From: SB15 sp964639245
GTDB taxonomy: Bacteria > Chloroflexota > Anaerolineae > Aggregatilineales > J027
Assembly (NCBI GenBank): GCA_964639245.1
Contig: CAZXCU010000001.1
Span: 434,001-498,000 of the forward strand
DNA: 64,000 nt
Direction of reading: 5' to 3'
A program made the translations under genes and the position numbers. Under the pieces are notes generated by a model. The model saw only the letters and a program-made list of their open reading frames with translations, was not told the origin of the DNA and did not search any database. Each line of letters begins with the position of its first letter. The stretch's first letter is position 1. Shown piece by piece: positions 35,476 through 41,690 of the stretch.

Positions 35476-37010
35476 AAAAATGGCAGCTCGCGGCGGTGGT
35501 GGGAATTTTGCTGCTGCAATTTTTCCTACGTTCTCACGACATTCTCGCCATGCCCGCCTATGCGGATGAAAGTTTACACATCCGGCGGGCGGAAATTGTC
35601 TGGGATTTTGAGTCGCAATGGTCGTGGTTGCCCAAAAAAGTGCTGCTGTATTATTATCTGGGCTTATTTGAAACAGAACGCATCAATTATCTGCTGGTTA
35701 GCCGTTTAGCGGTGGCGCTTTCCACCCTGCTTGGTGGAGCAGGGATGTACGCCATCGGCAAAAAATTGTTCAATCATCAAATTTCGGTGATGGCGCTGTT
35801 TATTTATGCGGTGATTCCGTTTGCGACCTTTTTTGACCGCATGGCACTGGCTGACCCCTTCACAATGGCCTTGAGCATGGTCACAATTTGGGTGTGTCTC
35901 CTGTGGATAAAACACCCCACCCTGCAAATGAGTATTGGGGTGGGAATGCTGTTTACCCTAACCTTGCTAGCCAAACTCACCGCCGCCGGATTTATTGCCG
36001 CCCCAATAGTGGGAATCTGGCTATTTGAACACCATGAAAATTTACGTCAGCGCTATCTCAAACCGCTTGTCGTGATGGGGGTAGTCTTAGCGGCAGTGTG
36101 GATTCCAATTTTTATCCCGATTGCCATTGGGCAAGCCAACAATGAACCCATCGTCTTCATCGATGACCACCTGCTCAATATCCATGAAAAAGACCAGAAT
36201 TTTATCGAAAATTTCGTGGACAATGTGTGGATTGCGATTAAGCAGAGCGCCATTTTCATGTGGACACCTGTCGTCATTTTAACGGTGATGAGCGCAGGCG
36301 TGCTGCTCAAGTTTCATCCCAAGCAGGGATGGTTTTTATTGATTTTATTTTTGCTGGCGTGGCTGCCTGCGGTTGCGTTTGGGTCACAGCCCAGTTCACG
36401 CTATCTGGTGATTGGTGTGCCGTTCCTCGCGCTGATGCTGACAGGCGGATTGTATACCCTGACAGAAAAACTGCGCGAAGATGAACGCCGCTTGACCCTT
36501 CAACGGGCGCTGATGGTTGGCTTGATGGTGTATGGCTTGGCTTGGGGGGGACACTTTTTTGAGCAAGCCATTACAAAACCGGAAGATTTAAATTTGCCTG
36601 AACTCGATTTATGGCGCTATGTCCAATCTACGACGGCGGGTTTTGGTCAGCGTGAAGCGGTTGACTATCTGCAAACCGATGCAGAACGCAGCACAGTAAC
36701 GGGTAAAGCCGAAGTGTATGGGATTCTGGGGTCGTGCCATACGCTGCGCTTGTATATCGAGACTGACAGCACGATGAATCTGACGTGTGCGGAATACAGT
36801 TTTATTGACCATCAAATGTCGCCGGAAACGCTGGCGGATATGATGCTGCAAGTTGAAAAAAATGGTTGGATTTATATTTTGCTGGAACCGAGTCTGGAAA
36901 CGAATTATCAAGCATTGCCGTTATCATGGGAACTCGAAAAAGTTTTCCCCCGCCCGCATGATGGGCGTGTTTTGGAACTGTGGCGCGTGATGCCCCAAGT
37001 CTCATCATGA
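35472..37010 (+). CDS. GT-C (ArnT/PMT-like) glycosyltransferase, copy 3 of 3
   Basis: The 512-residue protein begins at TTG, supported by GAGGAG eight bases upstream and by the 4-bp overlap with copy 2; no ATG gives the conserved N-terminus. Landmarks match the other copies: Y-A-D-E-S-L-H-I-R-R-A-E-I-V near residue 28, F-F-D-R-M-A-L-A-D-P, and a soluble end with G-I-L-G-S-C-H-T-L-R-L-Y-I and a second cysteine (L-T-C-A). The N-termini of copies 2 and 3 are more alike than either is to copy 1. It is the last gene of the operon; a separate promoter for the antitoxin-like gene lies across its stop codon. Confidence 0.82.
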   Translation: MKKWQLAAVVGILLLQFFLRSHDILAMPAYADESLHIRRAEIVWDFESQWSWLPKKVLLYYYLGLFETERINYLLVSRLAVALSTLLGGAGMYAIGKKLFNHQISVMALFIYAVIPFATFFDRMALADPFTMALSMVTIWVCLLWIKHPTLQMSIGVGMLFTLTLLAKLTAAGFIAAPIVGIWLFEHHENLRQRYLKPLVVMGVVLAAVWIPIFIPIAIGQANNEPIVFIDDHLLNIHEKDQNFIENFVDNVWIAIKQSAIFMWTPVVILTVMSAGVLLKFHPKQGWFLLILFLLAWLPAVAFGSQPSSRYLVIGVPFLALMLTGGLYTLTEKLREDERRLTLQRALMVGLMVYGLAWGGHFFEQAITKPEDLNLPELDLWRYVQSTTAGFGQREAVDYLQTDAERSTVTGKAEVYGILGSCHTLRLYIETDSTMNLTCAEYSFIDHQMSPETLADMMLQVEKNGWIYILLEPSLETNYQALPLSWELEKVFPRPHDGRVLELWRVMPQVSS

Positions 37011-37016
37011 TATAAT
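37008..37016 (+). promoter_or_regulatory. Extended -10 promoter of the antitoxin-like gene
   Basis: TGATATAAT (37008-37016) is an extended -10 box with a perfect TATAAT; it overlaps the stop of the last glycosyltransferase and lies 27 bases before the ATG. No good -35 is present, which is usual for extended -10 promoters. Confidence 0.5.
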
Positions 37017-37043
37017 TTGATTAAAAGCGAGAGGATAATTCAT

Positions 37044-37304
37044 ATGGCAGACATTTTGCGGGATGACTTGGTTCAAAAATTACAGCGTTTTGCCGAGCAA
37101 GAACAACGTCCGGTGAATGAAGTTTTTGAAGAAATGTTGGTTAAATTTGCACTAATCGAAGATGATACAGAAATCGAAGGTGAACCCCCACTCGGTACAT
37201 TAGCACGATTAGCCTATGAGGCACAAAAGGCGAACTTTCGCTCAGGAATCACGGATACATCTCAAAAAAGCCGCGAAATTTTAGAAACAGAGTTTTTAGA
37301 TTAA
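37044..37304 (+). CDS. Antitoxin-like small protein (VapB type), no toxin beside it
   Basis: The 86-residue protein starts M-A-D-I-L-R-D-D-L-V-Q-K-L-Q-R-F-A-E-Q-E, a ribbon-helix-helix-like N-terminus, and ends S-R-E-I-L-E-T-E-F-L-D, the S-R-x-I-L-E-T-E-F tail common in VapB-type antitoxins of cyanobacteria and Chloroflexota. Usual homologues continue ...P-D-Y-L-L-R-R, so this one stops a little early. A toxin gene would normally follow, but the next gene is convergent and encodes a YbaK-like protein; its stop overlaps this stop by four bases (TTAA). It may be an orphan antitoxin or a small regulator. GAGAGGA lies ten bases before the ATG. Confidence 0.6.
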   Translation: MADILRDDLVQKLQRFAEQEQRPVNEVFEEMLVKFALIEDDTEIEGEPPLGTLARLAYEAQKANFRSGITDTSQKSREILETEFLD

Positions 37305-37792
37305 TCCTCAGAGTCAGCACTAGCGGAAATTTCGGCAATGGTCGGGCGCAAAACTTGAATCAGCGATTGGGTCGGGACGCGCAAATTGATCCCACGCTGC
37401 CCCGCGCTCAACATGATTTGCTGCAATTGGGTCGCGGGTTGGTCGATGAACACTTTCCATTGTTTAGCGACCAATGCAAGCGGCGAAATCCCGCCCGTTT
37501 TTAAGCCTGTCCATGCTTCGGCGTTGGCATGAGTCGCCATCGTGAGTTTTTTGACTCCCGCCGCAACCGCTAATTTTTTGAGGTCAAGCCGACAGTCAGA
37601 AGCCAGCAATGCCAAAAGGGGTTTTTTCTCGCCCGTATCCACCACCAGCGTTTTGTAGACCATGTGCGGCGGCACTCCGACATGCTCAGCTAATTCATAG
37701 GCATCGTGAATGGTGTCAGGAAATTCGATGACCTCATACGGAACGTCGTGCTGTTCCAAGAGGCGCATGGAATTGAGTTTTTTAACCGCCAT
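37301..37792 (-). CDS. ybaK: YbaK/EbsC family aminoacyl-tRNA deacylase
   Basis: The 163-residue protein has the YbaK fold signature: the conserved lysine in V-Y-K-T-L-V-V near residue 47, the acidic D-C-R-L-D-L-K-K-L segment, and G-L-K-T-G-G-I-S-P-L-A-L near 108, where YbaK proteins read G-x-x-x-G-G-x-S-P. Members hydrolyse Cys-tRNA(Pro) or related mischarged tRNAs, guarding translation. A longer frame exists but its first 58 residues are unconserved and run through the upstream gene; the ATG at 37792 gives the normal length. It overlaps the upstream gene by 11 bp, as third gene of a compact operon. Confidence 0.88.
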   Translation of the reverse strand: MAVKKLNSMRLLEQHDVPYEVIEFPDTIHDAYELAEHVGVPPHMVYKTLVVDTGEKKPLLALLASDCRLDLKKLAVAAGVKKLTMATHANAEAWTGLKTGGISPLALVAKQWKVFIDQPATQLQQIMLSAGQRGINLRVPTQSLIQVLRPTIAEISASADSED

Positions 37793-38108
37793 GACGGGAC
37801 TGTACCGTAAATTCAATCTGGTCAGGGTCGAACAGGTCTTCATCCCGCAGGCAGCGTTTGAGGTAATCCATTTCTTCAGTCGAGGGGGCCCAACATGCGG
37901 GTTGATGGCAAAAATGCTGCATCGCCCAGAACGCATACCGCAGCAGTTCATCACCGAGCATCTCAATTTCGGATTGAGAGGTATGCAGCGTGCTAAAATC
38001 GCCCAATTCGCGGCGGGTCATGGCGCTGCGTTCACAGCGTTCAATGGCTTCCGCAAATTCAACCCGCAGCCAAGTAATTCGTTCGTCACGCATTTTATCG
38101 GTAGTCAT
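37782..38108 (-). CDS. Unrecognised 108-residue helical protein
   Basis: I do not recognise this protein. It is charged and mostly helical, with a W-L-R-V-E-F-A-E-A-I-E-R-C-E start, an acidic R-C-L-R-D-E-D-L-F-D-P-D segment near the end and no membrane span. The ATG at 38108 is preferred because GAGGA lies upstream; another ATG 12 bases earlier is in frame. It overlaps the beta-flower gene by 14 bp and the YbaK gene by 11 bp, so all three are probably one translationally coupled unit, and a shared task is possible. Confidence 0.6.
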   Translation of the reverse strand: MTTDKMRDERITWLRVEFAEAIERCERSAMTRRELGDFSTLHTSQSEIEMLGDELLRYAFWAMQHFCHQPACWAPSTEEMDYLKRCLRDEDLFDPDQIEFTVQSRHGG

Positions 38109-38322
38109 GCTCATCCTCATAGGCGGGGCTGCCTATATACCCAATACACTGCCAATGGTGATCATACAAGCCATCACGGTCAACATGCCAGACAAACTCG
38201 CCGTCTAAATCCCAAATCGTCTTTTGGGAAAATGAACCAGACAGCTTACCGTTTAAATCGTAAACTTTGCTACCGCTCAGGTAGCCAAAACATTCACCGC
38301 GTCTATCGTACAATCCCCGCAT
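38095..38322 (-). CDS. Small four-repeat protein resembling the 4-fold beta flower domain
   Basis: The 75-residue protein is made of four ~16-residue repeats with the pattern (L/I)-(Y/W)-D-x-x-x-x-x-x-G-x: R-G-L-Y-D-R-R-G-E-C-F-G-Y, S-K-V-Y-D-L-N-G-K-L-S-G-S, K-T-I-W-D-L-D-G-E-F-V-W-H and D-G-L-Y-D-H-H-W-Q-C-I-G-Y. This fits the small domain described as a 4-fold beta flower, which has no settled function. A promoter TTGCGA-17-TAAAAT ends six bases before the ATG, implying a leaderless message and supporting this start. It heads a three-gene overlapping operon with an unknown helical protein and YbaK. Confidence 0.65.
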   Translation of the reverse strand: MRGLYDRRGECFGYLSGSKVYDLNGKLSGSFSQKTIWDLDGEFVWHVDRDGLYDHHWQCIGYIGSPAYEDEHDYR

Positions 38323-38328
38323 GATTCT

Positions 38329-38357
38329 ATTTTATGAAAATGGAACAGTGTTCGCAA
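38329..38357 (-). promoter_or_regulatory. Promoter of the beta-flower operon, probably leaderless
   Basis: On the minus strand TTGCGA (38357-38352) and TAAAAT (38334-38329) are 17 bases apart; six bases separate the -10 box from the ATG, so the first transcribed base would be the A of the start codon. Confidence 0.55.
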
Positions 38358-38388
38358 CAACCCTTGCTAACCCTGAATTTAACTTGCC

Positions 38389-39300
38389 CTAAAAATCGCG
38401 GATAAGCGCTTCAACTTCCATTTCAACCAGCAACTGCGGTTCAATCAAACCCGCTACCTGTACCAGCGTGGAGACGGGCCGAATCGCTTCAAAATATTCA
38501 CCGTGGACTTCGGCAACGGTAGTCATATCATCTTTGTTGACGACGTACATTCGTGTACGGATGACATCATTCAGACTTGCACCGACATCTTCTAGCGATT
38601 TTTTGATTTTCTCTAAGATGCCTTTCGCCTGTGAACGGACATCTTCGCCTGCATCTCCGGCAGTTGTCCCGGCCACATGCACTACATTCCCCACACGGAT
38701 GGCGCGGCTGTAGCCATATGCCCGTTCCCATTTGGTGCCGGTGCTAACACGCTGTTCGGTTGCCCGCGAGGGAAATTCATTGTTGTATTTTTCAATGGCA
38801 CGGCGGATTTCGGATTTGGTTTCCTGTACCCCTACCCAGCCTTCATTGGTCACTTCCGCCCCTTGCAAGTGTTTGTAGACCATGAAAAAGTGACCGACTT
38901 CTTTGGGGAAATGCTGTGGAATATTCGACACGTCCCAATATTCGGCAAAGCTGGGGTCATCGGCAGGCACTGCCAAAATCTTGTAATCCAATTCGCCACT
39001 GTCAATCATTTTGAACATGCCAATCGGACGGGCTTTGATGATACAACCGGGAAAAGTGGGTTGGTTGGTCATCACCAGCACATCAATCGGGTCGCCGTCT
39101 TCAAAATAAGTACGTGGGATGAAGCCGTAATCGCCGGGATAGTGCAACGGGCTGTACAGCACACGGTCAAGCGCAATCGTGCCAGCATCTTTGCTGTATT
39201 CATATTTATTGCGGCTGGCTTTGGGAACTTCCACCACCACATAAATAATATCGGGAGCATCAGGGCCGGGGACAAAATCGTGCCATAGGTTTTGTTTCAT
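38389..39300 (-). CDS. Inorganic pyrophosphatase fused to a RidA-like domain
   Basis: The 303-residue protein joins two enzymes. Residues ~1-175 are a soluble type I inorganic pyrophosphatase with the signature D-G-D-P-I-D-V (68-74) and metal-binding D-Y-G-F-I-P near 57. Residues ~185-303 are a YjgF/YER057c/UK114 (RidA) domain with V-H-V-A-G-T-T near 207, I-R-T-R-M-Y-V near 247 and L-V-Q-V-A-G-L near 279. In true RidA deaminases an arginine precedes the last motif (A-R-S-x-V); here S-T-L-V stands there, so imine deaminase activity is doubtful. I know of no common fusion of this kind. AAGGAGA precedes the ATG. Standard pyrophosphate removal in the cytoplasm is the likely main role. Confidence 0.88.
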   Translation of the reverse strand: MKQNLWHDFVPGPDAPDIIYVVVEVPKASRNKYEYSKDAGTIALDRVLYSPLHYPGDYGFIPRTYFEDGDPIDVLVMTNQPTFPGCIIKARPIGMFKMIDSGELDYKILAVPADDPSFAEYWDVSNIPQHFPKEVGHFFMVYKHLQGAEVTNEGWVGVQETKSEIRRAIEKYNNEFPSRATEQRVSTGTKWERAYGYSRAIRVGNVVHVAGTTAGDAGEDVRSQAKGILEKIKKSLEDVGASLNDVIRTRMYVVNKDDMTTVAEVHGEYFEAIRPVSTLVQVAGLIEPQLLVEMEVEALIRDF

Positions 39301-39445
39301 GGACTCTCTCCTTGAGGAATTCCTTGTTCATTTTGTTTTTTCGTGCGCCATTTTAATAAGCATCGTTTACTAAGTTAACACAGACATGACGTAGTTTAAT
39401 AAATTAAGACGCTTTAGGCCGATGAAAAAAGTGAAAGTTAGATGC

Positions 39446-40198
39446 TTAATATAACCCACGCTGACGCTGAATTTCAAACATCAAAATGGCAGCGGCAACC
39501 GAACTGTTCAGCGATTCAACCCCCTGTGCCATGGGGATAGAGATTGTGTGGGCGGCCCAGTGGGCGGCCTTTTCGGAAAGACCATGTGCTTCATTCCCCA
39601 CGATGAGCAGAATTTTTTGGGAACGCCAATCGGCTTGATGATACAGGGTGCTGCCACTGGCTTTGGCCTGCCAGATTTGCCAGCCAGCGCTGTAGTGTTC
39701 CTCAAATTCAGGCCAATGAATCGTTTTTATCGGGATGCGATAGTGGGTTCCCATGCCTGCGCGGACTGTTTTGGGATTAAACGCATCCACCGTGCCGGGT
39801 AGGAGCAGCAGCCCATCCACCCCCGCCGCCGCCGCCGTGCGAATAACGGTGCCTAAATTGCCGGGGTCACGCAGCCCATCCAATGCAATTAAAAAAGTCG
39901 CTTTTTCGGGGATGGCTATTTGTGGCAAAGGAAACACCCCCAGAATCCCTTGTGAGTGCTGTGTGTCGCTGAGGTCATCCAGCAATGTGGATTCTACCGC
40001 CAGCCAAGCGGTAGGATCTGCTGGAAGGGGAATATCGGGTTTATGCAGAATAAAATCCGGCTGAATCCCTTGGGCTAAAGCATCCATCACCAAGCGCAGC
40101 CCTTCCAGCACCATCCGTTGTTCCCGATGGCGGGTTTTGGATTGGGTAAGCAGGGCTTTAACCCATTTCAGTTTGGGATTGTGGGGGGAGGTGATCAT
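39446..40198 (-). CDS. TrmH/SpoU-family RNA methyltransferase
   Basis: The 250-residue protein has an N-terminal L7Ae-like substrate-binding part beginning I-T-S-P-H-N-P-K-L-K-W, and the SPOUT knot motifs: motif 1 L-R-D-P-G-N-L-G-T-V-I-R-T-A-A near residue 111, motif 2 L-I-V-G-N-E-A-H-G-L near 195 and motif 3 I-P-M-A-Q-G-V-E-S-L-N-S-S-V-A near 220. Such enzymes methylate 2'-O ribose in tRNA or 23S rRNA; the exact site cannot be given. It lies downstream of the rplT terminator on the same strand and is separated from the pyrophosphatase gene, so it may be monocistronic. Confidence 0.9.
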   Translation of the reverse strand: MITSPHNPKLKWVKALLTQSKTRHREQRMVLEGLRLVMDALAQGIQPDFILHKPDIPLPADPTAWLAVESTLLDDLSDTQHSQGILGVFPLPQIAIPEKATFLIALDGLRDPGNLGTVIRTAAAAGVDGLLLLPGTVDAFNPKTVRAGMGTHYRIPIKTIHWPEFEEHYSAGWQIWQAKASGSTLYHQADWRSQKILLIVGNEAHGLSEKAAHWAAHTISIPMAQGVESLNSSVAAAILMFEIQRQRGLY

Positions 40199-40243
40199 GG
40201 GACAGCTTTATCAAATACGGATGGCGAGCCAAGAAAATGGATA

Positions 40244-40270
40244 AACAAAACAGGGGGACATACGCCCCCC
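40244..40270 (-). terminator. Intrinsic terminator of the infC-rpmI-rplT operon
   Basis: On the minus strand a G/C stem (GGGGG at 40269-40265 with CCCCC at 40257-40253, 7-base loop) is followed by TGTTTTGTTT, 26 bases after the rplT stop. Confidence 0.7.
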
Positions 40271-40295
40271 ATTTGCATCCGTTACGAGTCAACGG

Positions 40296-40643
40296 TTAGG
40301 GTTTGACCGCAGCGACCAAATTGGCAAAGGTTGCGCTGTCACGCACGGCGATGTCCGCCAAAACCTTGCGGTCAAGTTCGATGTTGTGTTGTTTCAACTG
40401 ATGAATGAAGTTGCTGTAGCTCATGCCACTCATCCGCGCCCCGGCATTGATACGGGCAATCCAGAGCTGACGCATCTGGCGTTTGCGTTGGCGGCGGTCA
40501 CGGAAGGCATACCACTGACTTTTCATCATGGCTTCATTGGCACGGCGGAACAACTTGTGTTTAGTGTCCCACTGGCCTTTGGTCATCTTCAAAATTTTCT
40601 TGTGGCGGCGGCGGGTAACAATCCCACCTTTAGTACGTGCCAT
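40296..40643 (-). CDS. rplT: 50S ribosomal protein L20
   Basis: The 115-residue basic protein is the typical L20, with the N-terminal helix R-R-R-H-K-K-I-L-K-M-T-K-G and the core W-I-A-R-I-N-A-G-A-R near residue 61. L20 binds 23S rRNA early in assembly and in some bacteria represses this operon. AAGGAG lies about eight bases before the ATG. It is the last gene of infC-rpmI-rplT, 11 bases after rpmI. Confidence 0.97.
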   Translation of the reverse strand: MARTKGGIVTRRRHKKILKMTKGQWDTKHKLFRRANEAMMKSQWYAFRDRRQRKRQMRQLWIARINAGARMSGMSYSNFIHQLKQHNIELDRKVLADIAVRDSATFANLVAAVKP

Positions 40644-40654
40644 GTCTTAACTCC

Positions 40655-40909
40655 TTAGCGGGGGGGATTCGATTTATATTTACCGAGATAGGGCGCAAGA
40701 CGGCGAATCCGTTTGGCATCCGCAGAAACCGCCACTTCTGACATGCGGGTGAAACCCCGCTTGGTGCGTTTGGGGGTGCGCCGACGCAGGTGACTTTTGC
40801 CACCTTTGGTACGCATAATTTTACCACCGCCAGTCACTTTGAAGCGTTTGACCGTGGCCTTGTGGGTTTTTAGTTTAAATTTGCCTGTTTTTGTACTCTT
40901 GCGAGGCAT
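40655..40909 (-). CDS. rpmI: 50S ribosomal protein L35
   Basis: The 84-residue basic protein matches L35 (normally ~65 residues) with M-P-R-K-S-T-K-T-G-K, K-R-F-K-V-T-G-G-G-K and S-H-L-R-R-R-T-P-K-R-T-K-R. It is longer than usual at the C-terminus. The start M-P-R-K is preferred over an in-frame upstream ATG because AAGGA lies directly before it. It is the middle gene of the infC-rpmI-rplT operon, 81 bases after infC. Confidence 0.95.
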   Translation of the reverse strand: MPRKSTKTGKFKLKTHKATVKRFKVTGGGKIMRTKGGKSHLRRRTPKRTKRGFTRMSEVAVSADAKRIRRLAPYLGKYKSNPPR

Positions 40910-40990
40910 CTTAACTTCCTTTTTCGCACAAAACAATGCCGCACTACAGTACGGCGTTCCGGTTTTCTATACAATTTCAACCAAAGATGG

Positions 40991-41524
40991 CTAGGATTTT
41001 TTCTTGTTTTTATCCGGTGAGGGGGCAAGCACCATGAGCATCGCACGGCCTTCCATGCTTGGCTCTTGTTCGACGACTGCCACATCGCTCAGTTGCTTGG
41101 CAACTTCTTCCAGAATTTGCTGGCCTAGCTCAGGATAGGAGACTTCACGACCACGAAACCAGATGCGAACCCGTACCTTCATGCCATCATTAATCCACTT
41201 ACGGGCATCGCGCACTTTGAAGCCCATGTGGTGTGTATCTGTCTGCGGACGCAGGCGGATTTCCTTCACCTCAATCTGCTTTTGCTGCTGTTTGGCGGCA
41301 CGTTCCTTTTTCTTTTGCTGATAAAGGTACTTGCCGTAGTCCATAATGCGGCAGACTGGCGGGTCGGCGGTGGGCGCAACTTCGACCAAATCGAGTTCGC
41401 GCTCGCGTGCCATCTCCAGTGCTTGACGAACAGACACAACCCCAATATTTTCATTGGTGTCGGTAATTAGCCGCACTTCACGCGCCCGTATTTGTTCATT
41501 GATTCTGATGTCGCCGTCTGTGAT
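40991..41524 (-). CDS. infC: Translation initiation factor IF-3, apparent AUC start
   Basis: The protein keeps the IF-3 layout: conserved N-terminal R-I-N-E-Q-I-R-A-R-E-V-R-L-I, then P-V-C-R-I-M-D-Y-G-K-Y, a charged linker and a C-terminal half with M-K-V-R-V-R-I-W-F-R-G-R-E. The first ATG or GTG that fits (GTG at 41476) would cut the conserved N-terminus in half. Upstream the frame contains no ATG, GTG or TTG before a stop codon; it contains ATC at 41524-41522 with AAAGGA eight bases before it. A 177-residue product from AUC is therefore the best reading. Rare start codons (AUU in E. coli) are known in infC and let IF-3 repress its own synthesis. Promoter and operon with rpmI and rplT are clear. 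Confidence 0.88.
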   Translation of the reverse strand: MTDGDIRINEQIRAREVRLITDTNENIGVVSVRQALEMARERELDLVEVAPTADPPVCRIMDYGKYLYQQKKKERAAKQQQKQIEVKEIRLRPQTDTHHMGFKVRDARKWINDGMKVRVRIWFRGREVSYPELGQQILEEVAKQLSDVAVVEQEPSMEGRAMLMVLAPSPDKNKKKS

Positions 41525-41557
41525 TGCCCTAATCCTTTAATAAACTGGTTTGGTGCC

Positions 41558-41587
41558 ATTGTATCATGCCCAAAAGCGGAGCGTCAA
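41558..41587 (-). promoter_or_regulatory. Promoter of infC-rpmI-rplT
   Basis: On the minus strand TTGACG (41587-41582) and TACAAT (41563-41558) are 18 bases apart. The transcription start would be about 27 bases before the proposed AUC codon, leaving room for the AAAGGA ribosome-binding site at 41538-41533 but not for a large leader structure. Confidence 0.75.
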
Positions 41588-41690
41588 CCGTGACCCGTGC
41601 GGAAAATCCACTTTTACATGACGGAGAGACGCGGAAAATGGGCTTTGTGATAAGATAAAAGGATGATGGGTTAGCACATGGCGCGAAACA

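Noticed and set aside
41476..41478. GTG at 41476 as infC start
   Set aside because: It would remove the conserved R-I-N-E-Q-I-R-A-R-E segment encoded in frame directly upstream.
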